The notes below the pieces were generated by a model. The model saw only the letters and a program-made list of their open reading frames with translations, was not told where the DNA came from and made no database searches. Source: Aspidapion aeneum (taxonomy: Eukaryota; Arthropoda; Insecta; Coleoptera; Brentidae). Taken from it: a DNA stretch of 64,000 bases. Location: positions 141,305,369-141,369,368 of the forward strand of contig OY755039.1 of the NCBI GenBank assembly GCA_963576565.1, read 5' to 3'. Each line of letters starts with the position of its first letter. Position 1 is the stretch's first letter. Below are positions 23,786 to 34,478 of the stretch, piece by piece. The position numbers and the translations under genes were made by a program.

Positions 23786-23910
23786 GCTAACCTTCTTGGA
23801 GGATTAGGCATACCGTGTTGAAGTGACAAACCACTCAAAATTGAGCCACTGGTGGTCGCAGTGGAACGACTGCAAGGCCCACTTACATATGAATCATCAT
23901 CATCAACTAC
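23786..23910 (+). pseudogene. LINE 3' tail fragment
   Basis: Carries the C-terminal/3' UTR block CTTGGAGGATTAGGCATACC, then CACTGGTGGTCGCAGTG, and ends in an ATC-repeat tail (GAATCATCATCATCAACTA). Same family as 24060-24560 and 36757-37110. Confidence 0.65.
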
Positions 23911-24059
23911 CAAAAGAACATTTGCTGCATTTAATGATTTATATTTAATTCTTAGTACACGCATTTAGCCGATGAGCCTTTTTGTCATTAAAAAGAAACC
24001 TAAAAAAAAATTTCTGTGTATTTTTAGACGAAAATGGCAAGTACCATTCGAATCAGCCT

Positions 24060-24560
24060 TCGGGATATCATACAATGCTGCTAAATCAACCATATTAAAA
24101 TGGATGGAGAACAGCTTCCAACAATGCTGGATAAATATACCAGAACTGGCTCACTCTAAAGAGTTCATTAAAAGACCTTGTTACAAGGGAGCCAGGAATA
24201 TCATTTGACTTACCAGACAGAAGATCCGTATAGTGACTGGACTTTTTACGGATCACTGTCGACTAAGGGTACCCATGCACAGAACAGGACTAACAGAAAA
24301 GACCGAATGCAGACTTTGTATGGAGGATGACGAAACAAACAACTGTGCGAATGTCCGGCTATTGCACGTTTACGTTAGAATACTTTCGGCAAACCCCAGA
24401 TTGATTTAGAAGATCTCAATAGTGTCTCACCCAAACTGATGGGTAACCATTTTGGAGGATTAGGCATACAGTGGTGAGACACCTCTCAAAAGTAAGCCAC
24501 AATAAGACCCACTCACATTTGAATCATTACCATCAACTAACAAAAGAACATTTGATCATT
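24060..24560 (+). pseudogene. LINE 3' fragment, RNase H end and zinc-knuckle tail
   Basis: The + frame reads IPELAHSKEFIKRPCYKGAR, then TRQKIRIVTGLFTDHCRLR and TGLTEKTECRLCMEDDET, the C-terminal region typical of R1/I-like LINEs, with a CxxC motif. It decays after ETNN through frameshifts into the same 3' tail as 23786. The flanking DNA on the right (24590-24670) repeats that at 23960-24035, so this region looks locally duplicated. Confidence 0.7.
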
Positions 24561-25126
24561 TCTATTCAGTTCGTAGTAAACGCATTTCCTCACAAAATCA
24601 TGTGCCTTTTCGTCATTGAAAAGAAGGCTAACAAAAAAATGTCTGTGTATTTTTAGACAAAAAGGGCAAGTAGAAAAGCCCGGGGCTGGTTGACGCACCT
24701 CATTTTTTTGAAAAACAGTACACTTGGCAACGTCGCCGACCGGTTTGTCTTAAAGCGGCCATAAAAAACCACTCTTGAACGTTCTTTTCAGTTTGATTGC
24801 ATCAGTGGTGTTTTGTACAGTGCGGTTTGTAGTTTTTTGGCAGTGGTAAGTAATTTTTTATTTTCTTACAGTTTTTGTTCTAGAAACTTTATTTTTAAAG
24901 ATAATTGAGATCAGTTTTTTACTAAATAAAGTTCCAACCGTCCCAAACAAGAACTGTTAATTAGATTTTCTAATAATAAAATAGTATAGGTGCAGTTGCA
25001 TCACACATACAAAAACGTGGTCAGGGGCTGGTTGACGCACCCAACAAGGGGCTGGTTGGCACATGCGTTAACCAACCCCGAGTTTAAAATTTAATTAAGT
25101 TTAATTTTTTTAAATATTTTTGCGAG

Positions 25127-25353
25127 GTGCGTTCTCGTAAACGAACATCAGCAAGAGGTACCACTCCACCAGATATTATGCTAAGAGCAGTTAGAGAAGT
25201 TAAAATAAACAAAAAATCCATTAGGTCAACTGCAAAAGACTTTGAGATCCCGGAGGCAACTTTGAGACGTTTTTGCAAAAAATTTACTGAGGAAGAAATT
25301 AATGGCGATGCCGCAATAACGACAAAAGTTGGATATTAGAGGAATCGCCAGGT
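25127..25353 (+). pseudogene. N-terminal CENP-B/psq-type DNA-binding domain of a pogo-like transposase
   Basis: The frame reads [20 protein letters not shown], then a helix-turn-helix segment [20 protein letters not shown] and [20 protein letters not shown], followed by a stop and RNRQVY. This is the N-terminal HTH (CENP-B/pipsqueak type) of Tc1/mariner-pogo relatives. The first codon is GTG, so the authentic ATG is mutated or in an upstream exon. The coding DNA breaks off where the LINE tail begins at about 25354. The product would bind the element's own ends. Confidence 0.8.
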
Positions 25354-26174
25354 ATATACTACTACTATGTTGGTTTAGAACGTTTTTCTACGTTGTCCGA
25401 CGCCTATTCTCCACCTCCTTCGATCCTGACAATAATCTTGTGTAAGATTTTTTTGACTCATTGATTTTTATATTGACTGCTGCCATTCCAGTTTAGGAAG
25501 CCCTCTTTTTCTGCGCCATATTGGTTGCCATTCTAGGACCTGCTTTAGTAATCTTTCGTCGTTCATCCGTTGTACATGGCCCAGCGGCGTAGCGTGGGGG
25601 GGGGTTCGTCGCCCCCCCCCCCCCCCGCCCCGAGGATAGTGGCGCCCCATAGGTGGCCGAAGCGCCCTCAGCTTTATTAAGTCGGGCCGGTAACGGCCAA
25701 TTGAGTGGGTGCCAAAGGAAACTAACGACATGAAGAACTTTTTTTTTTGGTCGCAAGATTCGTGAGAGGCGTCCTTGTGACTTATCGGCCGCCCCCTCAC
25801 ACATGATGACACCTTTTTTTTTTGTTTGGTCGCAAGATTTGTGAGAGGCGCCCTTTTGACCTTTTTGGTTTTTTTTGTCACAAGATTTTTCATCAGTTTT
25901 CAGAGGCGCCCTTTTTAGCTGTCGCCCCCCCCCCCCGCCCTTTCGGGCACGCTACGCCGCTGACATGGTCGTACCATATCAGTTGTTTTTTAGTGATGTC
26001 ATCCGTTATGCTTCCCTCGATTCTCATTCTCTCTTTTATGGTCTCATTGATCTTCTTATTGCATCCATTTTGACACTTTCCATTTTTGTTTTGTATTTTT
26101 CTGTTACGCGACAAGTCTCTATTCCATACACTAGCGTGCTTTTCACCATTGTTTCATAGATGTTAAATTTTATT
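25354..26174 (-). pseudogene. LINE fragment nested in the pogo-like element
   Basis: Minus-strand, 5'-truncated copy of the LINE family at 34479-35544. It encodes FNIYETMVKSTL-type and ITDDITKKQLIWYDHV segments on one side of a MITE, and QRMNDERLLKQV and RKRGLPKLEWQQSI on the other. It ends in a TAG-repeat tail at 25354-25365, as in the + strand copy. A hAT MITE at 25582-25962 splits it, so the longer open frames in this interval that read through the MITE are artefacts. Confidence 0.8.
25582..25962. mobile_element. hAT-type MITE nested in LINE
   Basis: Ends CAGCGGCGTAGCGTG match exactly as 15-bp inverted repeats. Flanks are ACATGGCC (25574-25581) and ACATGGTC (25963-25970), a 7/8 target duplication. 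Long G and C runs lie just inside both ends. Confidence 0.85.
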
Positions 26175-26178
26175 GCAC

Positions 26179-26308
26179 AGATAACTATAAAAATAGTGTC
26201 TCATCCGAAAAATGGATTCAGTGCACTAGTTGCAAAATGTGGGCGCGTGAAGCCTGTGCTGGGGAACCTGGCGTCTTCTTTGTTTGTGTAAAATGTGAAA
26301 GCGAATAA
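26179..26308 (+). pseudogene. C-terminal PHD-like zinc segment of the pogo-like transposase
   Basis: A short + frame reads SSEKWIQCTSCKMWAREACA, then FFVCVKCESE and a TAA at 26306-26308. The pattern CxxC...C...CxxC with a WIQC start resembles the small PHD-like zinc module at the C-terminus of some insect pogo-type transposases; one usual His is Arg here. It continues the gene begun at 25127 on the other side of the LINE. Confidence 0.7.
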
Positions 26309-26763
26309 AGACTTATTTATTTTTTTTTAAGCTATAATATTAAATTTGTTAATTACTTTGTTACCTTTTTGAGAATTAATGCATCTTTTGTTCCTTGGGA
26401 AGTTACCTTTTTTATGTTTTATGCATATTTTGTTCCTTGGGTAATTACCATTTTTAGAATTTAATATATATTTTTTTTAAATTTAGATTATAACAGATGT
26501 TTTTCTTAATTTTTTTGTCTGCGTCAACCAACCCCATGATATGCGTCAACCAACCCCGGTCCGGGGGTGGTTGACGCACCCTGACATACATCTTTAAAAA
26601 ACAAACTATACGTAAACTGTTGCAAAAAAAAATTTTTTTTTGTTTAATCTGAAAGATAAAACATTAAACTTTCCTATTTGGCACCAAAAGCACAGCAAAA
26701 CCTAATAATGTATTAGCTAAAAATAAAAATACAAAAAGTGCGTCAACCAGCCCCAGGCTCCCC

Positions 26764-27105
26764 TACCATTCAAATGAGACGGGATAGTGTATATGAAATT
26801 TTAAAATTGCAAAAATAACCAATATTTCAAGATTTTTGCCAATATTGAGCATGTTTGCTAAGTTTAAAAATTTATTTGTACTATCCTCTAATTGTTGTAA
26901 AATTCTCAGGACTTTTACGCCTTTTACGTCTCTTTTGAATGTTACTTGCCATTTTTTGCCTAAAATTACACAAAAAAAAACTTTAGCTTTTTTTGCCAAA
27001 AATGCACTACATGATTTTTTGGGGAAAATCGCCGAAACGCGTGTGAACTAAGTTTGTTTTTTGGTAGTTGGTACTGGATCGGATTTTCAAATATTCAATA
27101 TTATC
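26764..27105. repeat. Interspersed repeat, also present around 4640-4989 and 6612-6660
   Basis: The sequence CAAAAATAACCAATATTTCAAG, TTTTACGTCTCTTTTGAATG, ACTACATGATTTT and TTTGGTAGTTGGTACTGGAT occurs in the same order in the split copy near 4640-6660, or in part near 8388. No protein is evident. Confidence 0.55.
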
Positions 27106-27109
27106 TACA

Positions 27110-28275
27110 AATCTAATATTTTGTGAAATAAGTTCTGAATAACATTGCACTTACATTTTTTTTTAATGTCTTCCTTCCAAAAAATTTAATATTTTGCAGT
27201 AATTTACTAAAGTCTCTAAAAAGCTAAAATTTTATAAGAACTAACAAAATTTAAAAAAAACCTTATTTTAATATTAATTTTTATTTCAGATTTTACCAAA
27301 AATATTAAGCCTTTTCACATATATCTATCGTTGTAAAATATCATCAATTTTTTTTCTATTATTTTTTCGTTTTACAGACCAAGTACATGCACACAGACCT
27401 GTGGCTTATTAAAATTTTTAAGATCCATTCTGAATAAGATTGTACTTTTGATTTTTTCTGATCTTCCTTACAAAAGATAAGTGATATTTTGCATTAATTT
27501 ACTAAATTCTCTATAAAACTATAATTATTTTCTTTCAAAATTAAAAAAATGTAGACTCAATTCAAATTTTTTTAAAGAAATCTTTGTGGAATAAGTTCTG
27601 AAAAAGATAAGTCCTATTTTGTATTAATTTACTTATATCTCTAAAAAACTAAAATTTTATAAAAATTTACGAAATTTAAAAAAAATCTAGACTTGATTTG
27701 AAACATTCTTCAAGGAGTCCAAAATTCTACACATTAACAAAATTTGCTATAATTTTTATTTTTATTACAGAATTAACCAAAAAAAAATTTTTTAACATCT
27801 ATCTATCGTTGTTTAAAATACAATCAATTTATTTATTTTTATATTATTTTTTCGTTTTACTGACAAAATACATGCACACAGACCTGTGGCTTATCCAAAT
27901 TTTTAAGATCCATTCTGAATAAGATTGTACTTCTGATTTTTTTCCTTACAAAAGATAAGTGATATTTTACATTATTTTACTAAATCCTCTAAAAAACTAA
28001 AATTTTATTAATTATTTCAAAATTAAATAAAATCTAGACTTGATCTGAAACTCGAAAATTTTAGCTTTAAGGTGTCCAAAATTTTACAAAATTTGCTATA
28101 CTGAATTTTAATTTTGGTTACAAAATTTAAAAAAAAATTAAGCCTTTTTACATTTATCTATCGTTCTTTAAAATACAATCATTTTTAGACACTGTTTTAG
28201 TTTTTTTATTATTCTTTTTTGGTTTTACAGACAAAATACAAGCACACAGACCTGTGGCTTATTCTAATCATTAAG
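27110..28275. repeat. Tandem array, 3-4 diverged units of ~370-480 bp
   Basis: The block ACACAGACCTGTGGCTTAT recurs at about 27395, 27879 and 28247. Each copy is preceded by TTTTCGTTTTACAG-like sequence and an ATCTATCTATCGTT segment. Between them lie AAGATCCATTCTGAATAAG and AAAAGATAAGTGATATT blocks. Very AT-rich, non-coding. Confidence 0.7.
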
Positions 28276-28500
28276 GTCAGCTTGTGAGTGCGACAAGGAA
28301 GGCAAAACAACAAGAAAGAGAGAAGGAGTGCGTCCGTACCATGCACGAGATGTCAGTTTCACCCGCCGTCGAACTTTTGCCCGCTTTTCCCCTCCGACCC
28401 CCCACTTTCCCCGGCCCGACCGGCCAAAGTGTATGTAGCAGTATTATAAGTGGAAGTCTCATACATTCCACCTTAAGCCAGTTCAAGAAGATTTGAAAAT
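28276..28500. other. GC-rich island of unknown origin
   Basis: Between two AT-only regions sits a short stretch with purine-rich (AAAGAGAGAAGGAG) and then C-rich DNA (CCCCTCCGACCCCCCACTTT), including CCGGCCCGACCGGCC. Both strands have ~70-80-codon frames, but neither resembles a known protein. Confidence 0.4.
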
Positions 28501-29027
28501 GGAGACATGTTGAAAGGTGAGCCATTTTTTGATATTTTTACCTTCCTAGCCCGCACAGCAATGATTAGAGAATGATTGTTTTCGATTAAAAACAAAATAG
28601 CTGGCCATACACACAGAGGTTGATACGTCGGCGCCGGTTTAATCTTTCAATCCTAATGACTAGAACGGTATCAGATGCGTCATGGATCCATTTATTTAAG
28701 AATTTATCTGGTATTGTCGCACCTTTGCCGCTATTTGAATAGGGAAAGTGTGTCAATTAATACCTTTTTTTGAAGGTCTCTTAAATGTCTTTACAACTAT
28801 GTATCGAAACGTCTTCAAAACTGCCAGATTTGAAAAATAACTAAAAAAATATAATAATTTAACACTGTGGATTGGCAGCAGAGCCTACGTTTCTATGATA
28901 TCTTTGTAGCTTTAATAATCGCCTCGCGATTTTATATCGCTATTATTAAATCGACTGTAGTAAACAGAAGTCTGCCAAATTATTTTTTACTTTAAAGTAT
29001 AATTTTTTAATAAATTCGTTAAAATAC
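28501..29027. other. Repeat remnants
   Basis: 28540-28570 (TTTACCTTCCTAGCCCGC) recurs near 48653. 28599-28625 is one end (GCTGGCCATACACACAGAGG) of the TA-target element family found complete at 45873-47413. Otherwise unremarkable. Confidence 0.5.
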
Positions 29028-29608
29028 ATTTTTTATTTTTTATTTTTTATTTTTTATTTTTTATTTTTTATTTTTTATTTTTTATTTTTTATTTTTTATT
29101 TTTTATTTTTTATTTTTTATTTTTTATTTTTTATTTTTTATTTTTTATTTTTTATTTTTTATTTTTTATTTTTTATTTTTTATTTTTTATTTTTTATTTT
29201 TTATTTTTTATTTTTTATTTTTTATTTTTTATTTTTTATTTTTTATTTTTTATTTTTTATTTTTTATTTTTTATTTTTTATTTTTTATTTTTTATTTTTT
29301 ATTTTTTATTTTTTATTTTTTATTTTTTATTTTTTATTTTTTATTTTTTATTTTTTATTTTTTATTTTTTATTTTTTATTTTTTATTTTTTATTTTTTAT
29401 TTTTTATTTTTTATTTTTTATTTTTTATTTTTTATTTTTTATTTTTTATTTTTTATTTTTTATTTTTTATTTTTTATTTTTTATTTTTTATTTTTTATTT
29501 TTTATTTTTTATTTTTTATTTTTTATTTTTTATTTTTTATTTTTTATTTTTTATTTTTTATTTTTTATTTTTTATTTTTTATTTTTTATTTTTTATTTTT
29601 TATTTTTT
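29028..29608. repeat. Perfect (ATTTTTT)83 heptanucleotide array
   Basis: 581 bases made of exactly 83 uninterrupted 7-base units, with no substitution or indel visible. Upstream DNA has scattered T6 runs (for example TTAATTTTTT-like strings at 28981-29010) that could have seeded it. Confidence 0.97.
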
Positions 29609-30489
29609 AGTCTTAATCAAAAAGAAACAAGCAGGATGTATAATTATTATTGTAAAAGGGTAAATAATCAAAATCATTAATAATAAATAAATCAATGACT
29701 TAATTAACACAGAAAAACCTTCATGGTAATTAAAGAATTAATGTGATTTTATTAAAAAACCATTAATCTGAATTAAATGAGCAAAATAAATGGTTGGATC
29801 ATACCAGCTATTGTTATATATCTTCGGATATACCCAATACCATATTCCGGGGGAGCGAAGTCCGAAGTCCGTTAATCTTCAAGCTAGGTAGATAGATACG
29901 AGACGAGGCAAAATTCAGATAATACGAGACGGTAGTTTGGTTGGTTGATGTCTTACATGAGACTTTGGTCTGGTAGGTGAATGTCTAACATAGGCTGCAA
30001 TCTATGTTTTCTGCTTTGGTTTTAAAGTTATGAATCTACCCCCTTTACACACCTCAAAACACTATCCCCATTTTTTTTTCAGAAAATTGTATTTTTACCA
30101 GAACAAATCATAAATCTGAAAACCGCATGTTCGTATTTGTTTTGATTAAATTAGTGAAGTTAAATAAAATCGTTTAATAATAATATAAAGGCCGAAAACA
30201 AATAATTCTTATTTAATCGGCCTAAACTGTTTGTAAATACATTCCTGCAACACACATACAAAAATCCTGCCAGTCTCACTCACAGAAGAATGACTCTGCG
30301 CTGTATGTATCCTACCTTACCACTAGGAATGGGCAAAATATGCCCAAACTTATTATTTATGTTGTTATTCAAAGTTAAGTTTTGCGTATACTATAAAATA
30401 ATTAAAATTTCCTGATGCTGGTGTTCTGTGCCTGAAGCCATTAAGTCTGTGGAGGCGGTGCAGATTTACATCGGAATAAAAATATTAAA
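29609..30489. other. Non-coding stretch
   Basis: No gene recognised. A short GC-richer part (29850-30000) contains repeated TACGAGACG strings (29895-29940) but nothing assignable. Confidence 0.35.
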
Positions 30490-30491
30490 TA

Positions 30492-31497
30492 CAGTGAATG
30501 TCGCTTATAACGACAAGTCGCATATTAAGACGGAGACTGCGTAGTTTGATTGGATTTACGTTTAATGTATTGCAGATAAAGTCTGGTTATAGCGACGCCG
30601 GTTATAGCGACGAAGTCGCTTTAAGCCTCCATAATAAAGAAAAATTTTAATGTGACGGGCCGGATACAACGACTTCCTGCAATCGATTTTTGCCTGGTGA
30701 TTATGCATGGCTTTAAGAATTCTCGGGTCTTATAAAATTTCTTATTTAAAATTAAGAAAATTTTACTCCTAGTAGATAACTGTCCAGCGCATCCAAAAGT
30801 GTTAAAGAATATTAATCTTCAATTTCTTCCACCAAATACCACATCAGTGTTGCAGCCAGTTGACCAAGGTATCATAAGATCAATGAAAGCCCATTTTAGA
30901 AAATTTCAGTTAATGAATATCGTTGAAAACAATCAGTTAAACAAGGAGTCTGTTATTATTATTCTGGATGCAATATTGATGATCAGCAAAGCCTGGAACA
31001 GGGTGTCGCAACAAACAATCGCGAACTACAGGTTTCTTAGTTAACAACAGACACTGACGATTTTGAAGACGACTCAGAAGAAGATAATATTCCTTTGGCC
31101 GAGTTGGCAAGAAGAACGAATAATGGCTTCGAAACAGAAGATGACATGATTCTCGCGGTAATTAAAGATAACCTTAACTTGTCAGATGAATCATGGACAG
31201 ATTTTGTAAATGTTAATCTTTACTTTGTCTGATGAGTAAATTGCAGCTGAAGTGCTTGCGAATGAAGAGATTCCGCTTCAAAATAGTGAAGACGCATCTA
31301 ATGATGGATAAGATTTTACATCACCATCTACTATAGAAGCTTGACGAGCTGTGAAAATCCTGAATAGCTTTGAAAGTCATGACAGTGACAAAAAGCTTCT
31401 AGACGGAGACAGTACCATAGAGAAAAAAATCGAATCGATTTATTTCAACTTACGCTTTATAAAACAAGCAAAAATGACAGCTTATTTGATTAAGTAA
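30492..31497 (+). pseudogene. Tigger/pogo-like transposase pseudogene with left TIR
   Basis: The left end CAGTGAATGTCGCTTATAAC follows TA (30490-30491), fitting a Tigger-type TIR. The N-terminal and first catalytic regions are deleted. From about 30757 the frame reads LLVDNCPAHP (second catalytic Asp, 30775-30777), then LQFLPPNTTSVLQPVDQGII (third Asp, 30862-30864), FRKFQLMNI and AWNRVSQQTIANY. A frameshift then leads to DDSEEDNIPLAELARR, LAVIKDNLNLSDESW, IAAEVLANEEI and a C-terminal tail ending at 31495-31497. Stops and frameshifts show it is dead. No right TIR was found. Confidence 0.88.
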
Positions 31498-32069
31498 AAT
31501 GTATGTATGTTTAGTTATTGCAGATATTAATGCATATGTGCATAATATTTGGGTATGTCTTACTTGTTTCAGTAAGTTTAAAAAACATTTCCAAACTAGT
31601 AAGAATCTTTCATTTTGAAATTTGTATTGGAGAACTTTTATATCAATTCTTTTTACGGAATGCCATTTTCGCGTACTTGGCTTTTTTTTACATGAAATGT
31701 TTTTGTTATGATTTCACTTCTTTTTTAAAGGAATTGGATAATATTTATTTTTTAAAGTAATAAAATATCCGGAATATTGTTCAAAACTTTTGTTTTGTAT
31801 TTTAATTTTTATACTAAATATAAAACTTTTCAATAAAAAATAGTCGATAATAACCTGTGTAGCTATTATTATCCATTCGAATGATCCCATTACTAGTAAG
31901 TCACAGCATAGTAACTAACAGAAAAGCGATTCAGCAGCAAAAAGCAGTCATAGCAGTAACAAAACGCAGCAGTAAACAGTCCCAATGCGCCATCGCTTGT
32001 GGCTCGTTCGATATTTTCATCCTGCGACCGCCCGCCTCTGACGTTTTGGACATTGTTATTTGTTGATTT
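31498..32069. other. AT-rich non-coding DNA left of the array
   Basis: No element end or gene recognised. A GC-richer patch at 31900-32050 leads into the first array unit. Confidence 0.35.
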
Positions 32070-33405
32070 TGCTGCTTCTTTCGTCCTCAGCGGCAGGAAT
32101 GCTGCATTTAAACGAATAAGTGCAAGTTGCAGAATATATACGTGTTTTCATATAGAATGTCGTTGTGTTGAACTTGATTTCGGTGAAATTCTTTTACTTT
32201 TATATTAGAAACGATTCTTATTATTGTGATATGGATATTTGGAACATTAGTGTTTTAAGTTTTTCTTTTAGAAAGTTTGCTGATATTTAAAAAGTAAGTA
32301 TTTTAATTATCTACACAGTTTAAACTTGAGGTTAAATGTACTAATATTTTGATTTAACAGAAGTGGAAGTTGAAGAATATAGGTACGCTTTTTGATACAT
32401 AATTTCGAGTTGAACTTGATTTGGGTGAAATTCTTTTACTTTTACATAATTTAATTATTGTGATATGGATATTTAGAACATTAGTGTTTTAGGTTTTTCT
32501 TTTATAATAAAGCTTGCTGATATTAAAAGTCTTTGCTTCTTCTTTCGTTTCAGCTGCAGGTATGCTGCATTTAAACGAATAAGTGCAAGTTGCAGAATAT
32601 ATAGGTGTTTTAATATAGAATGTCGTTGTGTTGAATTGATTTCGGTGAAATTCTTTTACTTTTACAATAGAAACGATTCTTATTATTCTGATATGGATTT
32701 TTGGAACATTAGTGATTTAAGTTTTTCTTTTACAAAGTTTGCTGATATTTAAAAAGTAAGTATTTAAAGCAATTATTTATCTACAGTTTAATCTTGGGGT
32801 TAAATAGACTAATATTTTGATTTAACAGAATAAGTGGAAGTAAAAGTTGAAGAATATACTTTTTTTATAAAGAATGTCGTTTTGAACTTGCTGTCAGTGA
32901 AATTAATTTACTTTTACATTAGGACGATTCTAATAATTATTCTGATATGATTTTTGAAACATTAGTGTATTAGGTATTCCTTCTATAATATTTGCTGATA
33001 TTTAAAAAGTGAGTACCTATTTTGAACAATTCATCCACAGTTTCATCTTGAGATTAAATAAATAAATATTTTGATTTAAAAAAATAAGTGGAAGTTGAAG
33101 AATATAAGTTTTTTGATATAGAATGTCATGTGGAACTTGCGTTCGGTGAAATTCTTTTACTTTGACATTGGAACAATTATAATTATTGTGATATGGATAT
33201 TTATTGGAACAAATGTTTCAGGTTTTTCTTTTATAATAAAGTTTGCTGATATTAAAAAAGTCTTTGCTTCTTCTTTCGTCTTCAGCTGCAGGAATGCTGC
33301 ATTTAAACGAATAAGTACAAGTTGCAGAATATATACGTGTTTTAATATAGAATGTCGTTGTGTTGAATTGATTTCGGTGAAATTCTTTTACTTTTAAGTA
33401 TTGTT

Positions 33406-33974
33406 CATACTCGTCTTAGTCTTTTGTTTTTGATTAGTCTTTGTCCTTTGATTAGTCTTAGCTGTCCTAAACAAAATCGGCTGTTCATACTCGTCTTTTG
33501 TTTTTGATTAGTCTTAGTCATAACCCACTAAAAAAAAAATAATTTCAATAAAAAGGCCCTCTTCAAAAGTCATTTTCTACACAAAACAATCTTATTTAAC
33601 CTAATCTGTGCACGAAACACAGACACGAAAGAACAAGAGCGAAAAAGAAGAAAAAAAAGAAATAAAATTTTGAGGTTATGTTGAGATTTTCTGTTAAAAA
33701 CATGATTAATGGCGGTAAATTCAAAATTTCAGCCGCGCGCTTGCGCTCTTCGGACGTCCTGTAAAAAAAAAACAACAAATATCAGCTGATGTCTGTCACT
33801 CGTCTTAGTCCTTGTCCTAAGGATTGAAAGTTGGCAACTCTTAAGACAAAGACTAATCAAAAACAAAAGCAAAAGCATTGTATGAACACTCCCATAAGAA
33901 ACAGTGGTTTTAACTTTCTTATGACAAGACATATGACTAAACCAAGACAAAAGACTAGACAAAAGACGAGTATG
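33406..33974. mobile_element. Foldback element with CATACTCGTCTT ends
   Basis: Left end CATACTCGTCTTAGTC (also repeated at 33486), right end complement CATACTCGTCTTTTGTC. The arms also pair through a GATTAGTCTTTGTC block and its complement near 33845. It interrupts one array unit, whose uninterrupted relatives show the target. Contains an A-rich centre; no protein. Confidence 0.7.
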
Positions 33975-34478
33975 ATGGATCGTTTAACGATTCTTATTAT
34001 TCTGATATGGATTTTTGGAACATTAGTGATTTAAGTTTTTCTTTTACAAAGTTTGCTGATATTTAAAAAGTAAGTATTTTAAACAATTATCTACACAGTT
34101 TAAACTTCAGGTTAAATAGACTAATATTTTGATTTAACAGAATAAGTGGAAGTTGAAGAATATAGGTACGTTTTTTGATACAGAGTTTCGAGTTGAACTT
34201 GATAGGGTGAAATTCTTTTACTTTTACATAATTTAATTAGTGTGATGGATATTTGGAACACTACTGTTTTAAGTTTTTTTTTATAAAGTTTAGTGATATT
34301 TAAAAAGTATTTATTTAAAGCAATTTATCTACAGTTTAATCTTGGATTTAAATAAATACATATTTTGATTTAAAACAATAAGTAAAAGTTGAAAAATATC
34401 CTTTTTTTTTATAAAGAATGTCGTTTTGAACTTGCTGTTATTGAAATTATTTTACTTTAACATTAGTGTATTAAGTAT

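Larger units (their letters stand above)
24673..26763 (+). mobile_element. pogo/CENP-B-type DNA transposon with subterminal repeats, disrupted
   Basis: Inverted ends (GAAAAGCCCGGGGCTGG and GGGGAGCCTGGGGCTGG) are flanked by TA at 24671-24672 and 26764-26765. The related sequence at 24031-24045 (GGCAAGTACCATTCGAAT) shows the uninterrupted target. Both ends carry copies of GGGGCTGGTTGACGCACC in both orientations: about 24682, 25024, 25048, 25065, 26521, 26542, 26563 and 26740. The element keeps the 5' and 3' ends of a transposase gene, but the DDE core is gone, with a LINE in its place. Confidence 0.85.

Noticed and set aside
25468..26159. Several 80-140-codon frames around 25.5-26.1 kb
   Set aside because: They read through the hAT MITE inserted in a LINE; only the LINE-derived parts on the minus strand are genuine.
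29028..29608. Heptamer array as telomeric repeat
   Set aside because: Insect telomere repeats are G-containing (TTAGG or TCAGG); this unit has only A and T.
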